Numbered from the stretch's first letter, positions 18,432 to 27,614 are shown. The stretch is DNA of 64,000 nucleotides from Neptuniibacter pectenicola (GCF_001597735.1 NZ_LUTS01000006.1:62001-126000), one strand, 5' to 3'. Notes: generated by a model from the letters alone, not told the origin. Translations and numbers: made by a program.

Positions 18432-18464
18432 ACCTGCTGACGTTTAACGCAGCGGGTTTTTTTT
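18432..18464 (+). terminator. Intrinsic terminator between soxK and soxB
   Basis: ACCTGCTG pairs with CAGCGGGT (one G-U) around an inner CGTT/AACG, followed by eight T. An imperfect hairpin at about 18384-18410 precedes it. It lies inside the gene cluster, only about 20 bases before the soxB start, so it would lower soxB transcription or separate it from the upstream unit. Confidence 0.75.
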
Positions 18465-18486
18465 CCTCAAAAAGAGGTGATTATCT

Positions 18487-20265
18487 ATGTCGATGACACG
18501 CCGTGAATTTGCTCGTTTGTTAGGTATGGCTGGGGCTGCAGGAGTGCTACCCGCCGCAGGCTTTGCCGCACAAAAGCAGCCTTCTGACCTTTATGAAATT
18601 CCTAAAAGTGGCAATGTTCGCCTTCTACATATGACTGACTGTCATGCCCAGTTACTGCCTGTCTATTTTCGTGAGCCGAATGTTAATTTAGGTATTGGTA
18701 AAGCATATGGCCAAGCCCCGCACCTTGTTGGTGATAAATTACTACGTCATTTTGGTATTCGATCAGACTCCCTTGAAGCACATGCGTTCACCTATTTAAA
18801 TTTTGGTGATGCGGCGAGTCGTTACGGTAAAGTGGGTGGTTTTGCCCACCTTAAAACCTTAGTTGACCGCTTACGCCAAGATTACGGCTCAGAAAGTACA
18901 CTGCTGTTAGATGGGGGAGATACTTGGCAGGGCTCAGGTACCGCTTTTAAAACGCGGGGTATGGATATGGTGAACGCAACTAATGAGCTGGGTGTTGATT
19001 TTATGACCGGTCATTGGGAATTTACCTATCACCAAGAGGAGATTCTGAATAACATCAAAGCGTTTAACGGTGAGTTTCTAGCGAACAATGTGTTTGTGAC
19101 GGAAGATGCACTTTTTGACGGCGCCGATGAGTATATTTTTGATGAAGATAGTGGGCATGTATTTAAACCTTACTCAATAAAAGAGATGGGGGGCGCACGT
19201 GTTGCTATTATCGGCCAGGCCTTCCCTAGAACGAAGATTGCGAACCCCGCACGTTTTATTCCTGACTGGACGTTCGATATTTATGATAACGAGATGCAGG
19301 CCCTCGTAGATAAGATTCGGACGGAAGAGCGTGTCGATGCGGTTATTGTGCTGTCACATAACGGTATGGATGTGGACGTGGCGATGGCAAGTCGGGTGTC
19401 GGGTATCGATGTCATTCTAGGTGGGCATACCCATGATGGTATGCCGCAGCCGACAACCGTAAAAAATGCTACGGGACAAACGCTGGTATGCAATGTGGGC
19501 TCAAATGGTAAGTTCCTCGGCGTTATGGACCTCGATCTTCGCAACGGCAAAGTACATAGCTATAACTACCGATTGATGCCGATCTTCTCTGAAGTTTTAC
19601 CCGCAGACCCGAGCATGGCTAAATTAATCGAGGATATTCGGGCGCCTCACCTAGGCTGGTTGACTGAGGAATTAGCTTTAGCGGATGAAGTGATGTTCCG
19701 TCGAGGTAATTTTAACGGGACATTTGATCAATTGATCTGTAATGCTTTAATGGATGTGAATAACGCACAAATCTCATTATCTCCAGGCTTCCGATGGGGA
19801 ACCTCTGTGCTCGAAGGGCAGAAGATTACTATGGAGCATGTATTGGACCAGACCTGTCTGACCTACCCAGAGACCTATGTAAGGCCGATGAAAGGGTCTG
19901 AACTTAAGTTAATTCTGGAAGATGTTGCAGATAATATCTTTAACCCCGAGCCATACCTACAGTCAGGTGGTGATATGGTACGTGTTGGTGGATTTGACTA
20001 TATCTGTGATCCTATGCAGCCTATAGGTAAACGTATTAGTGAAATGACGTTGGATAATGGTGAGCGGATTGATGCCAATAAAACCTACACGGTGTCTGGC
20101 TGGGCAACCGTAGGGGCCCAATCTGAAGGCCCGATAATTTGGGATGTGGTGGCTGATCATTTACGTGATAAGCAAGTTGCACGGATTGATAAATTAAACA
20201 CGCCTATCTTGAAAAATGTTGGTGGTAACCCGGGCATTGCGGATTACGCTAAAATAGAATCTTAA
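18487..20265 (+). CDS. soxB: S-sulfosulfanyl-L-cysteine sulfohydrolase SoxB
   Basis: 592 residues. A twin-arginine leader (MTRREFARLLGMAGAAG) directs it to the periplasm. The metallophosphatase-like domain shows the dimanganese-site blocks MTDCHAQL, DGGDTWQGSG, VLSHNGMD and GGHTHDGM, followed by a 5'-nucleotidase-like C-terminal domain. SoxB hydrolyses the terminal sulfone of SoxY-bound intermediates to sulfate. A strong terminator follows. AGAGGTG is 6-7 bases before the ATG. Confidence 0.96.
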   Translation: MSMTRREFARLLGMAGAAGVLPAAGFAAQKQPSDLYEIPKSGNVRLLHMTDCHAQLLPVYFREPNVNLGIGKAYGQAPHLVGDKLLRHFGIRSDSLEAHAFTYLNFGDAASRYGKVGGFAHLKTLVDRLRQDYGSESTLLLDGGDTWQGSGTAFKTRGMDMVNATNELGVDFMTGHWEFTYHQEEILNNIKAFNGEFLANNVFVTEDALFDGADEYIFDEDSGHVFKPYSIKEMGGARVAIIGQAFPRTKIANPARFIPDWTFDIYDNEMQALVDKIRTEERVDAVIVLSHNGMDVDVAMASRVSGIDVILGGHTHDGMPQPTTVKNATGQTLVCNVGSNGKFLGVMDLDLRNGKVHSYNYRLMPIFSEVLPADPSMAKLIEDIRAPHLGWLTEELALADEVMFRRGNFNGTFDQLICNALMDVNNAQISLSPGFRWGTSVLEGQKITMEHVLDQTCLTYPETYVRPMKGSELKLILEDVADNIFNPEPYLQSGGDMVRVGGFDYICDPMQPIGKRISEMTLDNGERIDANKTYTVSGWATVGAQSEGPIIWDVVADHLRDKQVARIDKLNTPILKNVGGNPGIADYAKIES

Positions 20266-20288
20266 GCTCTGACCGGTAAGGTAAGATG

Positions 20289-20323
20289 AAGCCCCTTTTT
20301 AAATGTTAAAAAGGGGCTTTTTT
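20289..20323 (+). terminator. Rho-independent terminator ending the sox cluster
   Basis: Perfect 14-bp stem (AAGCCCCTTTTTAA and its complement) with a three-base loop, followed by T run, 24 bases after the soxB stop. Confidence 0.9.
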
Positions 20324-20420
20324 ATGTTGGGCGTTGTCATTGAAAAATAGCAGAATCTCTCCATTTTTGTTTAAATAGCCGCCAAGTGAAATAATTCAGA
20401 TCTGCTTCAGGGGATAGTCC

Positions 20421-21146
20421 GTGAAACCATTTAAGAGCATGCTTAGAACATCTGTATTATCTCTAGTTGTCATGGGGCTTACCGCGTGTAATGCCGCGGG
20501 CGTAAAAACGGATCCCGCTAATGAGACAGCCGTGGATAGTACACAGTCTTCCGATACGGCCAAGCCCAATAGTAAAAAACCAGCCGAGTCGTCCGTGTTA
20601 GGTGCTAATGCGAGCGAGAAGATTGATGTTGTCGGTAATCGTTTAACTGCAGTGCAAGATCATTTACTGCAAATTAAGTCTCAAGCGGCTCAGCTACAAC
20701 AGCAGAACCAAGCGTTGTCGTTGCAATTACAAAGCTTGAAAACCGACCTTCAAGGCGCTTTTACTGCGCAGCCTGAACAGGCGGCGGTACAACAAGCGAC
20801 CCCCGATTCATTTAATGGGGTGTTAGATCAGATTACGATGATGGCCAATGAGCTGAGTAGTCAGGTACAAGACGGTTCATTTCGGATTACCTCAGCCTAT
20901 ACGGGTAAGGAAGAGTGGATTCTCATTCGTTACCATCGCTATACAGGCGAAGCGTGGTTGGCAGATCAAGGTAAATGGAATTTATTAGAAGAGAGTAGTG
21001 CCACGGGAACCGCTGAGTACGAGGTTGTTTTACTGCGGGCCGATGGTGATGCTAAGGGCTATGTTGCTGCTCGAATTAACCGTATTACCGGTGAGGCATG
21101 GTGGTTAAAAGAGAATATGTGGCAGCCCTATGTGGTTGAGTATTAA
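20421..21146 (+). CDS. Hypothetical lipoprotein with coiled coil and two C-terminal repeats
   Basis: 241 residues from a GTG with AGGGGA 6 bases upstream. The leader ends in the lipobox LTAC, so lipidation is predicted at about residue 23. A low-complexity Ser/Thr/Lys linker is followed by a Gln-rich coiled coil (about 85-115, LQQQNQALSLQLQSLKTDL). Two related C-terminal segments contain RYHRYTGEAWLADQGKW and RINRITGEAWWLKENMW, so the domain is duplicated. Family not recognised. epmC follows after 6 bases, so they are probably co-transcribed. Confidence 0.85.
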   Translation: MKPFKSMLRTSVLSLVVMGLTACNAAGVKTDPANETAVDSTQSSDTAKPNSKKPAESSVLGANASEKIDVVGNRLTAVQDHLLQIKSQAAQLQQQNQALSLQLQSLKTDLQGAFTAQPEQAAVQQATPDSFNGVLDQITMMANELSSQVQDGSFRITSAYTGKEEWILIRYHRYTGEAWLADQGKWNLLEESSATGTAEYEVVLLRADGDAKGYVAARINRITGEAWWLKENMWQPYVVEY

Positions 21147-21152
21147 GGTAAA

Positions 21153-21707
21153 GTGTTAGTGCAAGCATATTGCGAACAAGAACCGAGTATAGACGCGTTA
21201 ATTGGCCTATTTAATCAATTGTTTCAAGGGCCCTTCAATACGGTTTTAATTAAAGGGGACGATGAACCTATCTATCTCCCTGCAGATCAAGAACATCCCC
21301 ATCACCGTGTTATTTTTGCCCATGGTTTTTATGCCAGTGCGCTGCATGAAATTTCACACTGGTGTGTGGCAGGTGAAAAGCGTCGACAGTTGGTGGATTT
21401 TGGTTACTGGTATAAACCTGATGGGCGTAGTGCAGAAGAGCAGGCCGAGTTTGAAAAGGTTGAAGTACGTCCCCAGGCGTTTGAATGGATTCTTTCTGTT
21501 GCTGCGGGGCACCGCTTTCATTTTAGTGCAGATAATATCGCCTCTAATATGAGCGCCAGTGATCTTTTTCAAAACAATGTATTGATGACCGTGCATGAAC
21601 TGCTGGATCAGGGGTTGCCTGAGCGTATGGCTATGTTAGTAGATGCGCTGCTCAAGCAGACGGGGCGAGGGGCCTTATCTAAAGCAGAGTTTAAGCTTAC
21701 GCCTTAG
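21153..21707 (+). CDS. epmC: Elongation factor P hydroxylase EpmC
   Basis: 184 residues matching the EpmC/YfcM family: HGFYASALHEISHWCVAG, QLVDFGYWYKPDGRSAEEQ and VEVRPQAFEWILSVAAG. EpmC hydroxylates the beta-lysylated lysine of EF-P, helping translation of polyproline stretches. The HEISHW segment gives putative metal-binding His/Glu residues. The start is a GTG with AAGG 4 bases before it, right after the lipoprotein stop; no EpmA or EpmB is in this window. Confidence 0.93.
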   Translation: MLVQAYCEQEPSIDALIGLFNQLFQGPFNTVLIKGDDEPIYLPADQEHPHHRVIFAHGFYASALHEISHWCVAGEKRRQLVDFGYWYKPDGRSAEEQAEFEKVEVRPQAFEWILSVAAGHRFHFSADNIASNMSASDLFQNNVLMTVHELLDQGLPERMAMLVDALLKQTGRGALSKAEFKLTP

Positions 21708-21712
21708 CCGTG

Positions 21713-22708
21713 TTAATGGTTAGATGAAGAGATATGGCAGCTATTGGACGTGCCGTTTTCTCTACCATTATTTTTTTGTAATACCCGTTTATCAAGCACA
21801 CCTTTCTCTATTAATTGCTTTAATAACGCAGCACACTTCTCTCTCATCTTATCCCGTAGTAGACGTACTGCAGGGGTTATTGACTGGCGGGTTGGACACA
21901 CTAACCATAACTCAGTCTCTCTAGGTTTAAAGCTAGGCATGACATTAACAACACGGTCATTGAGTAAATCATCTGATATATCTAGGCACGATTTAACGGC
22001 GATCCCTTTCCCAGCTAAACACCAGCGGCGGACAAGTTCACCATCATTGGACGCTCGGTTTCCACTCATCTTAATTTTGTAATTATTTTTGTGGTCATGG
22101 AATGTCCAAACGTTATGAATGACATCGTTTAATTGGTAAAAAAGTCCATTATGAGACACTAAGTCATGGGGATGGGTAGGCTCGCCATACTCCTTTAAAT
22201 AAGCTGTAGTGGCACATAATAATCCGGGTACATTACAAATTTTGAACCCATAGAGGTTACTATCTTCCGGTGATCCGTAGCGCAGCGCCATATCAACCGA
22301 GTCGCGGTAAAAATCAACATTACTGTCACTGATATTGGTACGGATGCTTAGGTCGGGATAAGTATCCATAAACTCATCCAGCCATGGGGTTATGAGGTTG
22401 CGGCCTAGATCTGATGGAATCGCGATGCGTAGCTCCCCATCAATAATATCAAGATCACCTTTTACATTTTGTCGTGCGAGTTCAAGTAGTCCCATCGCCT
22501 GTTCGCACTGAGGTAGATATTTCTCCCCCGCGTTGGATAGACGCAAACTGCGGGTGGTGCGTACAAAAAGCTCTACGCCCAGTGATGCTTCTACCCGCTT
22601 TAACGCTGCGCTGGCTGTTGCTATGCGCATATCGAGGTGTGTGGCAGCGGCAGTAATACTGCCAAACTCAGCGACTTTAAGGACAACATTCAGATCTTGT
22701 AAAAGCAT
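21713..22708 (-). CDS. LysR-family transcriptional regulator
   Basis: 331 residues. The N-terminal winged helix-turn-helix (ITAAATHLDMRIATASAALK, about 18-37) and substrate-binding domain (about 90-295) are complete. The C-terminal ~25 residues (Asn/Ser/His-rich) are longer than usual and probably disordered. It is divergent from an MDR-type dehydrogenase, with 164 bases between the starts, so control of that gene and the following SDR gene is likely; quinone, aldehyde or electrophile stress would be typical signals. Confidence 0.92.
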   Translation of the reverse strand: MLLQDLNVVLKVAEFGSITAAATHLDMRIATASAALKRVEASLGVELFVRTTRSLRLSNAGEKYLPQCEQAMGLLELARQNVKGDLDIIDGELRIAIPSDLGRNLITPWLDEFMDTYPDLSIRTNISDSNVDFYRDSVDMALRYGSPEDSNLYGFKICNVPGLLCATTAYLKEYGEPTHPHDLVSHNGLFYQLNDVIHNVWTFHDHKNNYKIKMSGNRASNDGELVRRWCLAGKGIAVKSCLDISDDLLNDRVVNVMPSFKPRETELWLVCPTRQSITPAVRLLRDKMREKCAALLKQLIEKGVLDKRVLQKNNGRENGTSNSCHISSSNH

Positions 22709-22872
22709 ATTCTCAAATACTATTTGATAATGATTAAATTATTATGCTGTTTAATGGTGATTAATCAAGGCCTACACTTGTTTCCAGTGATTTCAATCTA
22801 ACGGCGTCTTTTGATGTGCCGGTAGATTTAACCGAATGATATCCCCTAAGGGGTGACGTGGAGAAACAACAG

Positions 22873-23901
22873 ATGAAAGCTATTGGCTATATTAAAAACT
22901 TACCGATTACTGATGCGGCATCCTTAACCGATATTGAGTTGGCGCAACCGATTGCAACGGGTAAAGACCTTCTTGTTAAAATCAAAGCGATCGCGGTCAA
23001 TCCTGTTGATTGTAAAATTCGTGCTAATGTCCCTTCCGCGGATGATAGCTACAAAGTGATTGGCTGGGATGCGGTCGGTGAAGTTGTTGCCACAGGTGAG
23101 TTAGTAACTGAGTTTAAAGCGGGTGACGTTGTATATTATGCTGGTGATTTAAACTGCCAAGGCAGTAATGCTGAATATCAATTAGTGGATGAGCGTTTAG
23201 TGGGTCATAAGCCTAAAAGCTTATCCGATGCTGAAGCAGCCGCATTACCTCTTACCACCATTACCGCATGGGAATTGTTATTTGAGCACCTTAATATCGT
23301 TCAACTACCTGTGGGCTCTACAGATACGTCTAACGATGTGATTCTGGTGATTGGTGCAGCGGGTGGTGTTGGCTCTATCCTCATTCAGTTAGCAAAAACA
23401 TTAACGGGTGCGACAGTAATAGGTACAGCATCCCGTGAAAGCTCTCAAGCATGGGTTAAAACCTTAGGTGCGGATTATGTTATTGATCATACGCAGCCGT
23501 TAGGCCCGCAGATTGAAGCGCTGGGCGTGGGTCAGGTGTCCCATGTGGCGAGCTTGAATAGCACGGGATCTTATTTTGAGACTTATATCGAGCTACTTAA
23601 ACCGTTTGGTAAAATAGCGATGATAGATGATCCAGCCACACCGCTTGATGTGATGAAAATGAAACCTAAAAGCTTATCTTTGCACATTGAGTTTATGTAC
23701 GCTCGCTCGATGTTCCAAGCAGATGATATGTTTGAGCAGGGCCGTTTATTGACGGCGGTTGCCAATCTGGTTGATCAAGGAAACATTAAAACGACCATAG
23801 GTAAGCACTTAGGTAAGATTAATGCGACTAACTTAAAGCTTGCACATGAAACCTTAGAGTCGGGCCGCTCAATCGGTAAGATTGTATTAGAAGGCTTTTA
23901 A
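22873..23901 (+). CDS. Zinc-type alcohol dehydrogenase-like MDR oxidoreductase
   Basis: About 342 residues of the medium-chain dehydrogenase superfamily. It starts MKAIGYIKNLPITD, then has the GroES-like substrate domain (VNPVDCKIR, IGWDAVGEV) and an NAD(P)H Rossmann fold with VIGAAGGVGSILIQLAK. No structural-zinc Cys quartet is seen, so it is of the quinone oxidoreductase/zinc-free type. The ATG at 22873 (GGAG 9 bases upstream) fits the family start; a GTG at 22858 is the alternative. It is probably regulated by the divergent LysR gene and co-transcribed with the next gene. Confidence 0.9.
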   Translation: MKAIGYIKNLPITDAASLTDIELAQPIATGKDLLVKIKAIAVNPVDCKIRANVPSADDSYKVIGWDAVGEVVATGELVTEFKAGDVVYYAGDLNCQGSNAEYQLVDERLVGHKPKSLSDAEAAALPLTTITAWELLFEHLNIVQLPVGSTDTSNDVILVIGAAGGVGSILIQLAKTLTGATVIGTASRESSQAWVKTLGADYVIDHTQPLGPQIEALGVGQVSHVASLNSTGSYFETYIELLKPFGKIAMIDDPATPLDVMKMKPKSLSLHIEFMYARSMFQADDMFEQGRLLTAVANLVDQGNIKTTIGKHLGKINATNLKLAHETLESGRSIGKIVLEGF

Positions 23902-23978
23902 ACAACAACGACTGTGGGGTGGCTACTGCGAGTCAAGCTCATCCCTAGTACTCGCTTCTTTACTGGAAGGCTCTTATT

Positions 23979-24788
23979 ATGCAAAAAACGATTCTTATCA
24001 CGGGTTCTACTGACGGGATTGGCCTTGAAACGGCGCGGATGTTGTTGGCTCAAGGGCACCATGTCTTACTGCATGGCCGTAATTCGGCGAAATTAGATGC
24101 GACAAAACAGAGCCTTTTAGCAGAGGTCGGACCTGACTGTCATCTCGGTAGTTATGTTGCCGACCTGTCGAGTATTGAGTGTGTTGATGCTTTGGCTGAT
24201 GCCGTACAAGCGGACCATCAAGCCTTGGATGTATTGATCAATAATGCAGGTGTCTTTCGGGCGCCGAACGCCATGACCGATGATGGGCTAGATATACGCT
24301 TTGCGGTGAATACTATAGCACCCTATCGACTGACCCAACGCTTGCTACCTTTACTGGGGCCTAATAGCAGGGTTATTAACCTCTCATCGGCCGCTCAATC
24401 GCCGGTAGACTTAGATGCATTGGCCGGTAACACCAAGCTAGCAGAAGACTTTGCTGCCTACGCACAAAGCAAACTAGGTATTACCATGTGGTCGCGTGCG
24501 TTGGCTAAAGATCTAGGAATGCCCGTTATTATCGCCGTTAATCCGGGGTCAATGTTGGGCAGTAAAATGGTTAAAGATAATTTTGGTGTGCCAGGCCATG
24601 ATATTGGAATAGGCGCTAAAATTCTTACCGATTTAGCCTTGAATGCAGGGTTTGAAGCGCATTCCGGTGATTATTATGATAACGATATAGGTCAATTCTC
24701 GTCGCCACACCCTGATGGGCTCGATGAGGCTAAAAATAATGTACTGGTCCAAGCGATAGAGCAGGTGCTCACTCAACATGTAAGTTGA
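23979..24788 (+). CDS. Short-chain dehydrogenase/reductase
   Basis: 269 residues with classical SDR landmarks: ILITGSTDGIGLETARML (cofactor-binding TGxxxGIG), the NNAG block in VLINNAGVFRAP, catalytic Ser in INLSSAAQSP and Y-x3-K in YAQSKLG. Substrate not predictable. It lies 77 bases after the MDR dehydrogenase with its own GGAAGG site and ends at a bidirectional terminator. Confidence 0.92.
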   Translation: MQKTILITGSTDGIGLETARMLLAQGHHVLLHGRNSAKLDATKQSLLAEVGPDCHLGSYVADLSSIECVDALADAVQADHQALDVLINNAGVFRAPNAMTDDGLDIRFAVNTIAPYRLTQRLLPLLGPNSRVINLSSAAQSPVDLDALAGNTKLAEDFAAYAQSKLGITMWSRALAKDLGMPVIIAVNPGSMLGSKMVKDNFGVPGHDIGIGAKILTDLALNAGFEAHSGDYYDNDIGQFSSPHPDGLDEAKNNVLVQAIEQVLTQHVS

Positions 24789-24813
24789 GCGGCAACCTTT
24801 AAGCCCTGTGCAC

Positions 24814-24844
24814 AAAAAAAGCCCTGTATTTTCAGGGCTTTTTT
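24814..24844. terminator. Bidirectional terminator between the SDR gene and the copper genes
   Basis: AAAAAGCCCTG and CAGGGCTTTTT form an 11-bp stem around a six-base loop with A before and T after, so it can end transcription from both strands. The converging genes end at 24788 and 24870. Confidence 0.85.
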
Positions 24845-24869
24845 ACATGTGTCAGTATTGGATAGCTGA

Positions 24870-25367
24870 TTAATTGTGGTGCATATGCTCATGTTCGTTT
24901 TTAGGCATGTTTTCAGACGCGTGGTGCATCATACCGCTCATGACTTTTTTCACGGGGAGTGTCAACACGTGTGAGCTGCCATCGGAAAAGTCCAAGGTTA
25001 GGTCAACCTCTTGCCCTTCGATTAGGTCTTTATTTAAACCAATCAGCATTATATGAAAACCACCGGGCTGAAGCGTTGCGGTGCCGTTAGCGGGGATATC
25101 CACTTTATCCACTTGGCGCATCTGCATCACACCGTCATTATTTGTATGGGTGTGCAGCTCCACGCTTTTTGCTATCGATGAACGACCCGCAATAAGCGAA
25201 ACCGATTCTGGTGCATCGTTTTTAAGGATCATAAATGAAGCGCTCATCATCTGGCCGGGCGGGATAGCACGGACATAAGCATTTTCAACCGTCACCTCTG
25301 CAGCGGCACTCATTGCCGTTAGGCCTAATAGGGCGGTTAAGCCTAGTTGTTTAATTCGCGTATTCAT
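24870..25367 (-). CDS. Periplasmic copper chaperone PCu(A)C
   Basis: 165 residues with a signal peptide. The copper-binding signature H-x10-M-x21-H-x-M is exact: H72, M83, H105, M107. The C-terminus is a Met/His-rich tail (KNEHEHMHHN), which may add copper binding. PCuAC passes Cu(I) to the CuA or CuB site of cytochrome oxidase, usually with Sco. It is the last gene of a minus-strand run with sco, separated by 15 bases. Confidence 0.93.
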   Translation of the reverse strand: MNTRIKQLGLTALLGLTAMSAAAEVTVENAYVRAIPPGQMMSASFMILKNDAPESVSLIAGRSSIAKSVELHTHTNNDGVMQMRQVDKVDIPANGTATLQPGGFHIMLIGLNKDLIEGQEVDLTLDFSDGSSHVLTLPVKKVMSGMMHHASENMPKNEHEHMHHN

Positions 25368-25382
25368 TATGAATGGGTTCCT

Positions 25383-25973
25383 TTACAGTAAATTACGAAT
25401 TTCGGACGTGAGCTTATTAGGATTGGTTGCATGGGCGAGGACTTTTGCAAGCTTGCCATCAGGGCCAATGAGATACAGTTTTGATGAATGATCTACAGCA
25501 TAACCCATGACTGAGTTTTCTAAATCAACCATGCGGTAAAAGGCACCATACTGTTTTACCACGTGGTCTATTGTGGCTCTATCTGCCGTCGCGCCGTAGA
25601 AATTATCATGGAAATAATGGGTATATTTGGCAAGTTTTTCCGTTGAATCCCGGTCGGGATCAACGCTCATAAAAATACCCACCACCTGTTTTTGTTCATC
25701 TTCAGACAGGTTATTTAAACCTTGGGCAGCGACGGACAGAGCGGTAGGGCATATATCGGGGCAGGAGGCGTAACCGATAAAAAACAGAACCACTTTGCCT
25801 TTGAAGTCTTCAAGTTTTATTTCGCCTTTAGCCGATTGCAGTGTGAAGTTACCACCAAGCTGCTCGCCTAGGGCGACTCTATCTTCAATGGGTTGAGGAC
25901 GGAAATAAAACGCTATTACAACACCCGCTAGCATAACGGCGGTGAGTAAAAGAAGGTTACGGAGGGTTTTCAC
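25383..25973 (-). CDS. SCO1/SenC family copper chaperone
   Basis: 196 residues. One N-terminal membrane anchor (about 6-24) then a thioredoxin fold with the copper-binding pair C71-x3-C75 (GYASCPDICPT) and H162 (VDHSSKLYL). SCO proteins deliver copper or reduce the cysteines at the CuA site of cytochrome c oxidase subunit II. Neighbours on the same strand are PCuAC downstream and a Cys-containing membrane protein upstream. Confidence 0.95.
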   Translation of the reverse strand: MKTLRNLLLLTAVMLAGVVIAFYFRPQPIEDRVALGEQLGGNFTLQSAKGEIKLEDFKGKVVLFFIGYASCPDICPTALSVAAQGLNNLSEDEQKQVVGIFMSVDPDRDSTEKLAKYTHYFHDNFYGATADRATIDHVVKQYGAFYRMVDLENSVMGYAVDHSSKLYLIGPDGKLAKVLAHATNPNKLTSEIRNLL

Positions 25974-26012
25974 TATGGGTTACCTATACTTAACATCATT
26001 TAAACGCGTATT

Positions 26013-26498
26013 TTATTGGGCGTCGAAGAAAAAATCGGCTTGGGTTAATCTACCTTGATGCTCGGTAATAACCGATGTTACCCACGTCATTTTACCGGTA
26101 GTACACACGCCTAGGACCACTTCACCTTGCCATAGGTCATCCTGTCCCGCGACTTTACTCAGCATAACTTGATTGAGCCCCATGAACATGTCTCGCCCTT
26201 TTAAATCTAACATCACTTGATCCGCCGCAATATTTTCAAGCTTCACCTCAAAGGTTAAAGGGGTGGCTGCGCTAATCGCCTGATTGTTAATTTTAAGACT
26301 AATTGCGCTCAGGTTATCACGGGCTTCACAGAATGATTGGGTTAGTTCGCATTCGGGTGTTGACTGTAAAATACGCGTTTGTGGGGGTGTATTTTGCAGT
26401 AACTTGGGTACATATATGATGGAACCTAAGCCGAGGATGATTGCGAGTATAATCACCACTTGAAGGAGATGAGGGCGCTTACCCTTGGTTTGATTCAT
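26013..26498 (-). CDS. Membrane-anchored conserved hypothetical protein of the copper-delivery cluster
   Basis: 161 residues. A single N-terminal transmembrane helix (about 12-32) anchors a periplasmic beta-rich domain. It has three cysteines, CELTQSFC near residues 50-57 and a late VLGVCTTGKMTW, plus a Met-rich stretch KGRDMFMGLNQVML. The layout resembles FixH-like small proteins, but I cannot assign a family with certainty. Position in tandem with sco and PCuAC and the Cys/Met content suggest a role in copper handling for cytochrome oxidase assembly. Confidence 0.78.
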   Translation of the reverse strand: MNQTKGKRPHLLQVVIILAIILGLGSIIYVPKLLQNTPPQTRILQSTPECELTQSFCEARDNLSAISLKINNQAISAATPLTFEVKLENIAADQVMLDLKGRDMFMGLNQVMLSKVAGQDDLWQGEVVLGVCTTGKMTWVTSVITEHQGRLTQADFFFDAQ

Positions 26499-26585
26499 TA
26501 TATAACCTGTCCCGAGTGCTGCTATATTTTACTGAGTGAATGGAGTGTAAGAGAAGTGACAAATTGTCGCATAAAGGGTTCAACT

Positions 26586-27614
26586 TTACTGCGTAGAAAT
26601 ATGCAGGCAGTTAATTAGCTTTTGTTGGATCTCATCTTTTTCAAATGCACGGGTTGTGATTATCTCTACACGGGAGTCGCGACGGTAAGTGATAGGGGAT
26701 ACCGTGGTCTCATGGATCGCCTGATTATATAGCACCCATCCCTCTTGAGTATGAAAAACCCCTTTAATTCGCTGAATGTTAGGTAGGCTTTGTAAGTAGG
26801 GGATGAGTTTGTCGGCGATGAAAATATCGCTTTTATTAAACACCCAGCCGCAACTATAAAGGCCGTGGTTACTCCCTTCTTTAGATAAAGGGAGACCCGC
26901 TTTAGGTTGAAGCTGGAACAGCGGTTGAGCTTGGGGCGCGGTTGGGTGTTCGGCTTGATCAGGGATTGTATGCGCGTCTGGAAACAGGGCCTGACACTCA
27001 TCTTTTCGAATAAGATCAAGCAGACTAAGTGATATCTGCCCAGCGATGCTTTTGACCACCGCTTGTTTCGGTGGGAATAAGCTGTTCGATCGTTCCTCCG
27101 CGAATGAGGTTTGTGCCTCGCTGGCTAAATCAATTTTATTGAGCACGATAACATCGGCTAAATTAATCTGGTCTTGGAAGGTTGGGTTACTGATCACTTC
27201 AGGGTTATCTAAGGCCCTAGGGTCAAGTAAGCAAATAACCGAACGCAGATCTAAAACCTCTTTGAAATTGTCATTTTGCAACGTATCAATAATGCCCGCT
27301 GGATGACCAATTCCTGTAGGTTCAATCAGTAAACGGTCCGGTTTTGATCGGCGCAGTAAGAGCGCAAGAGTGGATGTTAACGCTGGGCCTAACGCGCAGC
27401 AGATACATCCGCCCGCCAGCTCTTTAATAGCGACCCCTTCAGTCTGGTTCTCCATGACCGCTTGATCAATACCAATCTGCCCAAACTCGTTCACTAAGAT
27501 CGCCCATGTTTCATCGGCAGGTTTTTGGGCTAACAGTGAGTTGATTGCTGTTGTTTTTCCTACACCAAGGAAGCCGGTAATGATATTCGTAGGGATATTG
27601 GCTAATTTAGACAT
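26586..27614 (-). CDS. CobW/COG0523 family GTPase (G3E metallochaperone)
   Basis: 342 residues. Walker A GFLGVGKT (14-21), the metal-binding CxCC motif in GGCICCALG (C70, C72, C73), LIEPTGIGHP and the GTP-specificity motif NKID. A CobW C-terminal domain follows (about 240-340), without a long His-rich linker. COG0523 proteins move zinc, cobalt or other metals into enzymes. The start overlaps the upstream DMT transporter end by 8 bases, so they are translationally coupled. No Zur box is evident upstream, unlike the DUF1826 gene at 39990. Confidence 0.92.
   Translation of the reverse strand: MSKLANIPTNIITGFLGVGKTTAINSLLAQKPADETWAILVNEFGQIGIDQAVMENQTEGVAIKELAGGCICCALGPALTSTLALLLRRSKPDRLLIEPTGIGHPAGIIDTLQNDNFKEVLDLRSVICLLDPRALDNPEVISNPTFQDQINLADVIVLNKIDLASEAQTSFAEERSNSLFPPKQAVVKSIAGQISLSLLDLIRKDECQALFPDAHTIPDQAEHPTAPQAQPLFQLQPKAGLPLSKEGSNHGLYSCGWVFNKSDIFIADKLIPYLQSLPNIQRIKGVFHTQEGWVLYNQAIHETTVSPITYRRDSRVEIITTRAFEKDEIQQKLINCLHISTQ

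Noticed and set aside
22715-22745. Fur-like sequence (GATAATGATTAAATTATTA) before the LysR gene at 21713
   Set aside because: Only about 12 of 19 positions match, mostly AT-rich; far weaker than the two boxes at 28630 and 28923.
26499-26585. Zur or Fur operator before the copper-delivery genes
   Set aside because: Only a short GACAATTTGTC palindrome is present; no match to either consensus.
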